Of a stretch of DNA of 64,000 nucleotides, positions 1 through 10,049 are shown in pieces. How positions within the stretch are numbered: position 1 is the first letter of the stretch; each line of letters starts with the position of its first letter. Source of the stretch: Agrostemma githago (taxonomy: Eukaryota; Streptophyta; Magnoliopsida; Caryophyllales; Caryophyllaceae); NCBI GenBank assembly GCA_958450325.1, contig OY288251.1, positions 69,519,666 through 69,583,665 on the forward strand, given 5' to 3'. The position numbers and the translations under genes are program-made. The notes beneath the pieces were generated by a model that made no database searches, was not told where the DNA came from, and was given only the letters and a program-made list of their open reading frames with translations.

Positions 1-219
1 GATTTGCTCCTCCCTCCTGAAAGTCGATTAACATAGTCATCTACCCACAAGAAGAATTTGAATTTGATCACCATCCAATCATACTATTAATATAAAGTGT
101 ATCAAGAGGAAACGTACCGTGAATACAATGAATTCAACGTTTGAGCAGTCGTCCAACCAAAAAGGAAACAAATGTACAATCTCATATTCCAACCACTCGC
201 AAAAAAAGATTGATGATAT
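1..219. other. 3' flank of the PPR gene
   Basis: No gene seen. This stretch lies just downstream of the PPR stop codon and probably includes its 3' UTR. Confidence 0.4.
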
Positions 220-2736
220 TTATCTTGCATAACTATTTCGTATTCGATCCAACAACCTTAACTCTTCATCCCTAGGCAGAGATGGGTCAAGTTCGTAAAG
301 CTTACTTACAAATATAGCAGCCTCATCTGGGCGATTGAATTTACAATAAAAGTCGACTATGGAATTATAGGTGTTCTCATTCGGTCTACAACTATGGTTG
401 ATCATACTACGAACCATATCTATTGCTTCCAAAAACATATCATTTGCAGCATAACTTGCAACAAATGTATTGTAAGTTATTACATCAGGGCTAATCCCTA
501 CGCCCGTCATCCCAGAGAATATCCTAAAGGCATCCCTCAAGCGACCGTTTCTACAATAAGCATATATAACGGTATTATATGAAATGATGTCGGGAGCTAA
601 TCCTTTAGCAAGAATATCTTTCAAAAGGTCTTCTGCTCTCTCAAAATGTGCAGACCTGCTGTACATGTACATGAGAGTGTTGTATGTTGTTAAGGTAGGC
701 GTGAACTGTCTTTCCGTCAACAAATCCAAGATTTCATGAGCTTTCTCAACCATTTGACGGCGACCATATACCGACACCATAGCATTTAGAGTAGTTATAT
801 CTAAAGGGTAACCTCTCTTCCTCAACTCCATAAAAGCCTGTTCAGCTTCCACTAAAAGGTCAGTTTTGCTATATACAAGAACCAACGTCTTAAGAAGCAC
901 AGATCGGAGTTTTATTTCGCCAGAATACACTTTTTGGGCGAGCACGTGAATTCGCTCAATCTGCTTTCCATTGGCATAAGCATGAAGTAAACTGGAGTAG
1001 GTCAACTCATTAGGTTTACACTGGCTGTATTTCATTTCAGCAAGTACCTTTTCAGATTCTTCCCACAGACCCCCTCGAGCAAGTGCTGCCAGAACAGCAT
1101 TGTATGTAGAAAGATCTGGAGTAACACCAGCTTCCAGCATTAGTCTATAGATCGCCATTGACTGGTTGAATGAGCCACATCTACTGTAAGCACTTATCAA
1201 CGTATTAAAAGTATCTCTTTCAGGTACAAAACCCGCTCTCTTCATCTCGTTGAATAGGCTTGAGACGTCCGCATCCATACCATTCTGCCCAAACACTGCC
1301 AAAAGAGAGTTCCAAGTGACAATATCAGGGCTACAATTACACTTGTTCATTTCTTCAAACACCTTCATCATTTCAGAAAATCGCTTCCGATTACCATGCA
1401 TTTTGATAAGGGCGTTAAAGGTGCAAATATTAGGTTTGCAACCCGCACTCCTCATCTCCTCAAAAACTAACATTGCACATTCATCTTTGCCAGCCTTTTC
1501 AAAGCCAGAAAAAAGCGTAGTGTATGTAAAGACATCAGGGACAATCCCTCTCTTAATCATCTGACCTTTCAGTTCCATCGCTTCCTCCAACAGACCATCC
1601 CTGGCATAAGCCGATATCAGCGTGTTATAAGTTACATCACTTGGCAAAAACCCAATAATCTCCATCTCACGTAAAACCTCCATTGCTTCCTTCGAGCGCC
1701 TTGACTTGCCATAAACATCCAAAAGCGCATTATAAGTCACCCTATCCGGCACAAAACCAGCTAACTTCATCTCGTTAAAAACACCGACAGCTTCTTCATA
1801 CAAAGACCCACGACGACAGCAACTGATGAGGGTATTAAAAGTGTACAAATCAGGAGAAATCCCGTCACTCCTCATACCATCCACCAACTCCGTAACCTTA
1901 ACCCAAGGCATACCCATTTTTCCATACACATTCAAAATCACATTATAAGTAATCAATGTAGGCTTACACCCAACATTCTCCATCTTCCTAAACACGGTGA
2001 CCGCCTCCCTATACCGGCCATTACTAGCACAAGCACTCACCATAGCAGTATAAGCATAAACATCAACATCAAAACCATCCTTACTCAACTCATTGATCAA
2101 AGAAGCTGCAGCCGAAACATGACCTTCCTTACCAAGAATAGTGACCATAACAGCAACAACAGGCCCATTCAAGAGAGCACGACCCTCATTTCGACTCCGA
2201 AACCAATTGAAAACCCCCAAAGCCAATTCAGATTTCTTGTAAAACCCTAAACCCTTGATAATACCCAACAAATCAGCATTCAATGCCTCAAAACTAAACT
2301 TACCCAGATGCCCATTACCACAATTATGAACTAAATCAGGCAAAATATGCCCTAACTGAGAAGAATCAAAAAGAGGGTCATTCAAAAGTAGGAAAATTTG
2401 CTGACCTTGAGGGGAGAGGCCATGGTGAGACCAAGGCTTTCCTCGATTCGGGTCTCGGAACTTGCCGAGGGGACGACGTCGTTTAGGGAGGTGAAGAGGG
2501 GATTTTGGGTGGTGGGTAGTGACAAAGTTAGGGTTTTTAGGGATTTTGAGAGTGTCTTGGAGCAGGGGTTTTAGAGGGAGAGGTGAAGGTGATTGTTGTT
2601 GGAGTGGAGTAAGAGAAGAAGAGGTGGAGGTGGAGGTGGTGTTGGGTTTGAAAGGTTGAGATTGGTGTTCATGGAGAGGAGGTTTCTGAGGAGAAGGACA
2701 TGGCAGCAGAATTGGAAGAGTAAGACCTTCAGCCAT
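220..2736 (-). CDS. P-class pentatricopeptide repeat protein, At5g02860-like
   Basis: An intronless 838-residue reading frame. Residues ~190-810 are 18 consecutive 35-residue PPR motifs with the usual signature (for example PDVITYNTF, PDIISYNTVIYAYCR); no E, DYW or SMR domain follows, so it is P-class. From memory it matches Arabidopsis At5g02860 over almost its whole length, including the pre-repeat block GKPWSHHGLSPQGQQ and the internal NELTYSSLLHAYANGK. P-class PPR proteins bind organellar RNA to direct processing or stability; the RNA target here is unknown. The first ~90 residues are Ser/Pro/Thr-rich and basic without acidic clusters, which fits an organelle transit peptide. The start (MAEGLTLP) matches the relative's MADKLALP. 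Length is normal and the frame is uninterrupted. Confidence 0.95.
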   Translation of the reverse strand: MAEGLTLPILLPCPSPQKPPLHEHQSQPFKPNTTSTSTSSSLTPLQQQSPSPLPLKPLLQDTLKIPKNPNFVTTHHPKSPLHLPKRRRPLGKFRDPNRGKPWSHHGLSPQGQQIFLLLNDPLFDSSQLGHILPDLVHNCGNGHLGKFSFEALNADLLGIIKGLGFYKKSELALGVFNWFRSRNEGRALLNGPVVAVMVTILGKEGHVSAAASLINELSKDGFDVDVYAYTAMVSACASNGRYREAVTVFRKMENVGCKPTLITYNVILNVYGKMGMPWVKVTELVDGMRSDGISPDLYTFNTLISCCRRGSLYEEAVGVFNEMKLAGFVPDRVTYNALLDVYGKSRRSKEAMEVLREMEIIGFLPSDVTYNTLISAYARDGLLEEAMELKGQMIKRGIVPDVFTYTTLFSGFEKAGKDECAMLVFEEMRSAGCKPNICTFNALIKMHGNRKRFSEMMKVFEEMNKCNCSPDIVTWNSLLAVFGQNGMDADVSSLFNEMKRAGFVPERDTFNTLISAYSRCGSFNQSMAIYRLMLEAGVTPDLSTYNAVLAALARGGLWEESEKVLAEMKYSQCKPNELTYSSLLHAYANGKQIERIHVLAQKVYSGEIKLRSVLLKTLVLVYSKTDLLVEAEQAFMELRKRGYPLDITTLNAMVSVYGRRQMVEKAHEILDLLTERQFTPTLTTYNTLMYMYSRSAHFERAEDLLKDILAKGLAPDIISYNTVIYAYCRNGRLRDAFRIFSGMTGVGISPDVITYNTFVASYAANDMFLEAIDMVRSMINHSCRPNENTYNSIVDFYCKFNRPDEAAIFVSKLYELDPSLPRDEELRLLDRIRNSYAR

Positions 2737-2737
2737 C

Positions 2738-2771
2738 TTTCTTCTTCTTCTTCTTCTTCTTCTTCTTCTTC
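2738..2771. repeat. (TTC)n microsatellite in the PPR 5' leader
   Basis: About eleven TTC units (GAA in transcript sense) lie immediately upstream of the PPR start codon, so they should sit in its 5' UTR. Confidence 0.85.
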
Positions 2772-3290
2772 AATGGTTGATATTGGAGGGAAAAGGGTGG
2801 TCTTAGAGAGGAGGTGTTGGATAAAGTAGTCTATGCTCTTTTGGTGACACTCTTGCATTTGTAAATGGTAATACCTGCTTTAACACTTGCCTAGTTGAGT
2901 TGCCTTCTTAGTTCTTCCCGGACATGATAAGACTGACCCAGATCTATCTGAATCCGACCAACATCTGAATTGAAGACTTGGGTTTGACGTATAACCTGCA
3001 TTAACTCGGACTAACTCGAGTGATTATTGTAGCAAATGAGTCGATATTCATGAAAAAGTTGAAAATAACAAGTATGGAAATGACTCAAACACAAAATGAC
3101 CTTGACCAATGTGAACTCTTGAAGGTGACCTGGTTTTCAGACCCAAAAATCCAAAATGATCTGACTTGAATTTGACCCAAATCGACCTACTTGACCTGTA
3201 TAGCAAGTCTAGTTACTTTCCTAGTCTCACCTATTTATTAAACACATATCACTCCTTCCTTCCGAGTTCCGATCCACCCTCTCTCTTAAT
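2772..3290. other. Intergenic, decayed repeat DNA
   Basis: No gene seen. The part from ~2925 to 3200 has repeated 'gaccca/gacctg/tgactt' words typical of decayed dispersed repeats. The promoter of the PPR gene should lie at its left end. Confidence 0.4.
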
Positions 3291-3292
3291 TA

Positions 3293-3553
3293 CTCTCTTC
3301 ATTCAAATCCAAATTACATATGTCTCTTTTCCACATTTGTCGAGACGAAGTTTTGCATCATCGATATCTTTCATTTTATATTAGTAAAAATTATAAAAAT
3401 TTGATATTCTTGACCTACTTGTAAAGATGAATCAAACAAGACCACACATGACTATATTTTGTCTTATAGATTGTCGAGAATATAAAAAAATCTCTTTAGT
3501 TGTGAATGTGTCAAAAAAAAAGAAATGTGTAGTTTGGATTCGAATGAAGGGAA
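3293..3553. mobile_element. Stowaway-like MITE, family A copy 1
   Basis: TA-flanked element of ~261 bp with terminal inverted repeats: the left end CTCTCTTCATTCAAATCC matches the reverse complement of the right end TTCCCTTCATTCGAATCC. The interior (ACATTTGTCGAGAC, ATATCTTTCATTTTA, AAGATGAATCAAACAA) is shared with copies at 21342-21584 and ~16642-16860. No coding capacity. Confidence 0.75.
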
Positions 3554-3584
3554 TATTTGTTTATCTAGTCCATTTTAAGATATA

Positions 3585-3880
3585 CTCCCTCAATCCCACT
3601 TTCCTAGTAAGAAAATACCACTAACTTCTTCTCATTTCATTTCATTTCTTTTTTGGTAAATTTTTTACACCAAAATTCATCAATTACTTTATTAATAATT
3701 TCAAACTTCAATGATTAACGTCATTAAAATCAATATTAATAATATAACATCATCCATTAATAACTAATTTACCATCTTAATTCATTAATTAATTTTTTAA
3801 TTTTTTATTATTTTTTTAACATGTCCTCCTTAATCCACGTGTCACGATGAAATGGGAAGATCGTTGTAGTATGGAAGGAG
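3585..3880. mobile_element. Stowaway-like MITE (~296 bp)
   Basis: TA dinucleotides flank it (3583-3584, 3881-3882). The left end CTCCCTCAATCCCACTTTCC and the reverse-complemented right end CTCCTTCCATACTACAACG form imperfect terminal inverted repeats; the interior is AT-rich and non-coding. Confidence 0.65.
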
Positions 3881-4228
3881 TATCCATTTTGAGATTGACA
3901 TGTAGGAGTAATTTGACAATTCATCTACATTTTGGTTCACCCATTATCCAATAACCAATAGTTGATGGCCAAAAAAAAACCAACTGTTCAACACCTATAC
4001 ATAGACATAGTCTCCTGACTCTCCTCATCTCTCTCTTTGTACAAAAAGTAAAGTAAAAAAAATACTAAAATCGGTTAATGTGAGAGTGTGAGACATGACA
4101 TAGTGAGGCTTGAACTCCACCACTGCCCAGTTTCGTCAAATCGGTACCCTCAGAAAATACTGTAAATTCATCCGGCATAAGCTCCCAAGACAAAACTGTT
4201 GTCGATTCTGATAGCATAATCCAAGTAG
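3881..4228. other. Intergenic / 3' flank of the SWS1-like gene
   Basis: No additional gene seen. The right-hand part probably includes the 3' UTR of the minus-strand SWS1-like gene. Confidence 0.4.
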
Positions 4229-6169
4229 TCAGAGCTTTGAAAGCAACATCGCGAGCTCCTCATCGGGCAGCTTCACTTCTACACATGTACCTAAAGATTG
4301 GGCTAGTCTTGCAGCCAACTGGTGCTTACACTGGTACATAATCAATGGAAAATTTATCAAAATTTGCAGTCTGTCGACGATTTGTTGTACTGTACGAGTT
4401 AAGAGCAAAGATATACAGATAAAGTTCAACTTACACAAAGCTGTTCTCCTCTGTTTACTACATCGTAGAAAAATGAGTAGCATGCGCAAAAATGCTCAGC
4501 GAAACATAAATACTCATCTTTTTTCCGAGATTCTCCGACAACCTGAGTAAAATGCAAGATAATGTAAATGATGAAATTCACATATATCTCAAAACATTCA
4601 ACATAATAACATCACATGAAGTTCATCAGATGGTAACTTCATGATTGTGAATACTGGGACAGATATCAAAACAGAAATTGATTGAGCCTTGTGTCTTTTG
4701 ACTGAACATATTATCGCATCAAAAACCAACGAAATCTATAAAATGTCCACAGAATGCAGGAATCACAGTAGCGAAATTCAATCCTCATTCTTCGAGAGTC
4801 AAACAAATTATCTTCTGTATTGCTTAAGTGCACTGATAGAACATTACCCTGAACGGTATAGCCGTATAGGTCTGGCCAAACTGACAAGCTGTATCTAACA
4901 TTACTAAACATAGTTGCGAGTTCAGTCCATTAGCTGGATATCCACACATTGTAAAGCCAACTCCACATGTGTGTCACTCACTGTCCATGTTTGGTTGCAG
5001 CTAATCACATTCAACATTCCAAGCTTACATCACCGACATTACACGTATATGAGTACGTTTATTTGTGTACCTAATCACAAGCGTTGAATGAGAATCACAT
5101 GCTTGCATTCTTATCTTCCTGTCATTCCTCAATTTAAGGCAACATCGCCAACTATAAAGCTTTAATCACAAAATGGTTTACGCCTTTAGGGTCTGCTACC
5201 ATAAATCATCAACTGAAACCGGCAACAGCCATCATTTCCCACTCTATCTCCGGTAGTCAGGACACCATAAAACTATAATGGTGACTATACCCAAGGTCGC
5301 ATTAGAACTTAGAAGTCACTTACACCACTTCAGTCACTTGTATACGTTTTTCAAAGTATGGAACTTGGGTTTTAATATATGTAAACATATGGAGTACAAT
5401 TGACTGTAATAGGATATAAATATATTAGTTGGGCCTCAACCGAAATGGGAAAAGTCTCATTTTCAAGATAGGCAACAACAGGAGCAGATGCCAAGTAGCT
5501 TAATTTTAGTCGGTAAGGCCATGAGAGGTGGTACTCGTGATTTTGGGAACCCGAACATCTCAGCATCATAATCGTCGTGGTGGCTCTCTTTATACTAACT
5601 AAACCAATTGATTGCGAAAGCTCATTCGATTATTTCAAAAATGCACACATATGATTCAAAACATCAGCAATCAAAACTGAACAAACAGATTACTACTTAC
5701 TTTCACTTGAATAAATTTCAGAATCAAAGAGTGAAGTGAAGAACTTAACCTGGAAAATAGAGCGACCACTGGGATCTCCAGAAATCTTTTTAACACCATG
5801 TTTATCCACTATTCTTGTAGCTCGCTCAAAATTCTTCCCATACAAGAAATTTAATCTGTGTTTAATTGCAAAATATAAATGATACCCAATTCAAAAGAGT
5901 TGAAATTATCAATTGGGTAAGTGAAGAATTTACACTTACATTACCAGTTGTTCATCAGATACTGTTCCACATTAGATTCACCCAGTTAAAGCTTTGCCAA
6001 TAAATTCCTCAAAAAAGATGAAGAAGAAGAAGAAGTTAGTGAATAATTATTACATCAATGGTGGAAATTTGTATGATGGGGTTTTGTATTGTAACAGAAC
6101 CTGAATGAGTGGACTGGATGTTCAACCACACTGCTTCAGCCACCATTGTTGTGGAATTCATCTTTCCAA
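4229..6169 (-). CDS. SWS1: SWS1/SSN2-like SWIM zinc-finger protein (Shu complex)
   Basis: Five exons read on the minus strand: ~6109-6169, 5940-5961, 5750-5855, 4435-4542 and 4229-4330, giving ~132 residues. All frames join exactly and every intron is GT-AG. Exon 2 is only 22 nt. The core (NFLYGKNFERATRIVD, GDPSGRSIFQVVGES, EHFCACYSFFYD) and the C-terminus (CKHQLAARLAQSLG) match what I recall of plant SWS1 (Arabidopsis SSN2). The SWIM motif CxC(n)CxH is C82-A-C84 ... C100-K-H102, complete. SWS1 proteins act in the nucleus with RAD51 paralogues in the Shu complex to regulate homologous recombination; SSN2 is also linked to defence-gene regulation. Human SWS1 is about 140 residues, so the length fits. 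The least certain part is the start: I used ATG AAT (MNSTTMVAEAVW); the next in-frame ATG is five codons on. Confidence 0.88.
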
Positions 6170-6229
6170 GAACCCGAATCAGATTTTTGGGGTGTAAACT
6201 GTATACTGTAAACTGTGAAGTTTCAGTAG

Positions 6230-6345
6230 ATGGTTTGATCTCTCAAATTTGTTGGCTGCTTATGAAAATATCCGAATTGGCCCATTCGATAAGTTACAGG
6301 TTCGATCCCGACCCCCTCTACGCAATTCATTGGACCAAAAAGTAT
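6230..6345 (+). repeat. Possible decayed SINE
   Basis: Contains a pol III B-box-like ACAGGTTCGATCCCGACC and ends TTGGACCAAAAAG, close to the TTGAACCAAAA tail of the SINEs at 55.1 and 48.0 kb. No clear A box or target duplication was found. Confidence 0.35.
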
Positions 6346-6776
6346 TCAACCAAGAGCCATCGATTCAGAATGACCCGGCCTACATCGACATCCAATATAA
6401 TTCGGAATGATTTGGAATAAAAGAAAATTGATTTTAATTACTTAATATTTCATATACGGCATAGATTATATTTGTATAAAAAAAATTCATTCTTTTTTTA
6501 AGAAAAATTACTAACAAATACCCTCGATCGCTGCCAGTCTACCACCGAGACACTGAATGTGGTTTGGATTTTGGACTTGAAAAGGCTATTTTTCGGTTGA
6601 AGTGTGTTGAAATGGACTAAAATGACAAAGACAAACTATACTAAAACTAAATTGAACTGAAAATAAGTTGAAAAGATCATGATCTGATCCTCCAAAGTAT
6701 GAATTACACAACAAATTTTCACTTGGGTGGGTAGCTTAACTAAGATGATTAAGCTAATAGTACATAGATGTGTACT
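6346..6776. other. Intergenic
   Basis: No gene seen. Around 6575-6670 there is a degenerate run of 'aactgaa/ttgaa' words that recurs elsewhere in the window. Confidence 0.4.
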
Positions 6777-9079
6777 TCAAGAGCTGATTTTACTAAACAC
6801 CAATTGAGCTCCATGCTGAGGCTTAATAGATATGATAGCATAGGGCGCATGAGCATAAGTCGGCGACACCTCAAACGAGAAGCGTTGTAGAATCATGGTG
6901 AGCGCGAGCTTGGCTTCCATAAGTGCGAAATTCTTGCCAATGCAGATGCGCGGACCCATACTGAATGGGAAATACATGGGTCGACCTTTTGTTGCCTCGG
7001 AAACACCTTCTGCGAATCTTTCTGGGTTGAATTCTTTAGAATCGGCACCCCAGAGACTAGAATCTTGATGAATAACACACAGCGGGATAACAATTTCTGT
7101 TCCGGCTGGAATCAGTAGCTCTTTTAATTGCATGTCTTCGTAAACTTTTCTCATTAGCATGTAAGCTGGTGGGTACAGCCTAAGCACCTCGTGTAAAATC
7201 ATCGTTACCTAAAAAAAACAGGATCAAAGGTCACGAGTTCAAATCCTGGCAGCTCCAGCACAAAATTGAAGAGTAGAAGAAAAGGGTACTGTACTCACGG
7301 TTTTAAGACGGTTCAAACCATCAAAGTCGGGTCGACCATCCTTGCCAAATTCTTGGAAAACTTCTCTTCTAGTGCGATCTTGCCAAACGGGATGTTTGCT
7401 CAACAAAATCAAAGTCCAAACCAACAAACTGGAAGTAGTTTCAGAGCCAGCCAAGTAAAATAGTTGACACTCTTGAGCCACCTCTCTTGTTGTAAGTCCT
7501 CTTTCCTTTTCATTTCCATTTTCCATACTTTCTCGCATGTTCGACTCCAATAACACGCCTAACAAGTCATCCTTCGCGCTTCCACCTTCCTCCATTTCCG
7601 CCTTCCTCGACTCTATCATCCTTGTCAACGTTTCCCCTATTTTGCTCACGATTGCTTTCACTTGTCTGTTTCTCCTTGTTGGTACACACCTACATTTATT
7701 TGATCATTCACTAGTAGCAGTTAGCGTAAATTATGCTTTATTTCATCGATTTTTGGCGATTTCCTAGCTTTACCTCCAGCCAGGAATGTAGTTTGTTGCG
7801 GCCAGACTGAGTAATGCTAACTCAATATACTCTCTTTGTAAATCAAAGATTATTTTCCCCTGTTCATAGCTACTACCAAAAGCGGCTCGAGAGATGAAGT
7901 CCCCTGACAAATTCTCGAGAAAAGGCCACACGTCGATCTCACTTGAACCATCTTTGGATAATACGATCTCTTCCCACGACTTCATCATCACATTACAACT
8001 CTCATAGATTGTGTCGCACAAATTCTGCGCATCAAAAGGATTAGAGGTGAGCTGAATTGAACTGAAACATGCATGAATGTGATCGGGGAATTATACCTTT
8101 AACTTGTCCATACGGAAAGCAGGATTGATGATGGCGCGATGTTTAGCCCATGTATGTCCTTCTTTGCTAAAAAGGCCTACATTAAGTATTTTGTTCATTG
8201 CTTGATCGGGCTTTCGAAAATCTTCATAGTTTGTTAGGATTTCTTTTACTTTGTCTAGATCGGACAGGATCAACCATGGTGCCGGACCGACCCACGCAAA
8301 ACAATTTTTACCTGTTGTGTCACAATCATGTCTAAAGGTCATCACAAATGACAAATATAATGTAGGAATGGGTTGTGCTAGGCCTTGACTCGTGGAAAAA
8401 ATGGCAAGGCCTGGACATGGGAAGGTGAGCTTTGTGTCATGTCGTGCCATTTGGGTGAAACGGAAATAACAGTCTTGGCAAGACCCATGACATGTTGTTT
8501 CGTGTCGTTCTCTAGTGCCAAATAATTTCTCGATTTCAGTCTTTACTTCATTGCATATTGGGCTATGTCCAAGCGTGTCGTGGTAGGGCTGGGCATGGTC
8601 AACTTTCTCAAACACGGGCTCAACCTTATTGGATCGTGTCAACCCCGCCTGGCCTATTTTAGTCTTTGAACCAGCTAGCAATTACTGAGTAATAAAGATA
8701 AGTTCAAGTGATAAAAGCACCTTACTCCGATCAAGAGGTTGGGGTTCAATTCTCTTGAACAAAAAAACATGGTAGGAGTATCAAATTGATTATTACCGTG
8801 TGTTTGAATGGTATGGTGAACGAAGGAGAGGATGCGAGGAAGATGATCATCAGAGAGGTTGATGGGTGTGAGCATTGAGGTTTTGGTTCGGTTGACCAGC
8901 TCCATAATGTCCCCAAGAAATGGTTTGTAGGGGTTACCCTTAATCCCTTGTCTCCTAAGCCACCTCTCCATCTTCTTCGGCTTCAACCATAACGATTTCA
9001 TTGCCCTCCATACTAACACTAACACTGTTACACTTACTATCATCACAACACCAAAAATAATGTTGGGTTTGACTTCCAT
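6777..9079 (-). CDS. Cytochrome P450, CYP72A-type (copy 1)
   Basis: Five exons: 8797-9079, 8097-8311, 7774-8024, 7299-7689 and 6777-7208, all in frame with GT-AG introns; 523 residues, normal for CYP72. An N-terminal membrane anchor (IIFGVVMIVSVTVLVLVW) is followed by a basic hinge. P450 landmarks are complete: WAKHRAIINPAFRMDKLK, I-helix AGSETT, ExxR in HEVLRLYPP, FNPERF, and the heme loop FSMGPRICIGKNFA. Resemblance is to CYP72A, an ER-bound monooxygenase family acting on triterpenoids, secoiridoids and gibberellins; the substrate here is unknown. An upstream in-frame ATG (9115) would add 12 residues, but a TATAAAA at 9148-9154 puts the likely transcription start at about 9115-9125, and the partner gene starts at the same MEVK, so I chose 9079. 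Intron 1 carries SINE-like and other repeat sequence. Head-to-head with copy 2. Confidence 0.92.
8693..8767 (+). repeat. SINE-like tRNA-derived fragment in intron 1 of CYP copy 1
   Basis: Antisense to the gene. It has an A-box-like AAGTGATAAAAGCACC, a B-box-like GGGGTTCAATTCTC and a short A-rich tail after TTGAAC. No target duplication was identified. Confidence 0.4.
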
Positions 9080-9147
9080 TAGTGATGGTTTTGGAAGGAA
9101 GAGATCCAGATCCATCTCACTTTACCAGCCACCAATTAGGTACATGA

Positions 9148-9154
9148 TTTTATA
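9148..9154 (-). promoter_or_regulatory. Putative TATA box of CYP copy 1
   Basis: TATAAAA on the minus strand, 69 bp upstream of the MEVK start codon and only 33 bp upstream of the alternative ATG. This spacing favours the downstream start. Confidence 0.5.
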
Positions 9155-9680
9155 GTAATAAAACTCAAACAAAGCATGGAGTGAGTACTCGAAGACTTTA
9201 ATTGCCAAAGGCACTTTTTTGAGCCCGAGGCACACCGAGTCCGGCACAACTCAGTCATTGGGCCGGCTACGGTCCCAAATTTTGTGACCCGGCTCGGCTC
9301 TCAGCCCGTCTCAAAAGATGTTCAATGCCAGCCCAGCCGGTGAAGCGTGATAAGGAAAAAAAAAATCAAATTTGTCAGCCTAGCCCGGCCTGGACCGACC
9401 TAGCTCAACCCAACCTCATACCCTTGTTGGGTTTGGGCCTAGAAGACCAGCACTAACGTTACTCTTTATCGTTGGCATAATTATTTTAGAACATCGACCT
9501 CTAATTGAAGAAAAACGATTCGCCCCACCCCTTTATTTTCTCTGTTTATTTTATACCCTTCTTAAAAAAAAGATATATATCGACGTATTATATACAATTG
9601 CATGAGTTCTATATTAATTAGTAACTTATTAATCCAACCATAATGTATGTCCATCTATCCCATCCCCATCATATTAACTA
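9155..9680. other. Intergenic between the divergent P450 genes
   Basis: Should hold the promoter of copy 1. The part at ~9215-9440 is unusually GC-rich with repeated 'gcccggcc/ggctcggc' words and looks like a decayed dispersed element. No gene seen. Confidence 0.4.
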
Positions 9681-9887
9681 CTCCCTCCGATTTTTAATTA
9701 TCTTCCCATTTGACTTTTTGGTGAAAATTAAGGGTGTAGGAATGTATGACTCAAAAGAGAAGAAGGATGAGAGAGAAATGTAAGGGTAATTCTAGACCAC
9801 ATGTTGATGGCCCAAAATAGAAATGGGAAAGAAAGAGTGTTTCAGCCAAATAAGGAAACAGGGAAGATAATTAAAAATGGGAGGGAT
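9681..9887. mobile_element. Stowaway MITE between the CYP genes (207 bp)
   Basis: TA-flanked. The left end CTCCCTCCGATTTTTAATTA pairs with the reverse complement of the right end, ATCCCTCCCATTTTTAATTA, and the inverted repeat extends to ~30 bp. It lies ~160 bp upstream of the copy 2 start codon, so it may be part of that promoter. Confidence 0.85.
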
Positions 9888-10049
9888 TACTTTATTTATT
9901 GAAACCTTCAAACTTGGTGTACTTTCTTGGAAATTCAGCCTCCACTAAAATAATACTCCACTACTAGTAAGTTAGTCTTTGGATCTCTTGAGTCTTGAGT
10001 CTTACACTCTAAGGAGTATCTCTTTCTTCTAAGACCATTATCACTAATA

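Noticed and set aside
2571..2858. 95-residue minus-strand frame with a Glu run and Pro/Leu-rich end
   Set aside because: It overlaps the start of the PPR gene in another frame; the Glu run is just the (TTC)n microsatellite.
8312..8681. Open frame extending upstream of CYP copy 1 exon 2
   Set aside because: It is intron 1 read through. The family sequence begins exactly at the acceptor at 8311, and copy 2 has the same junction.
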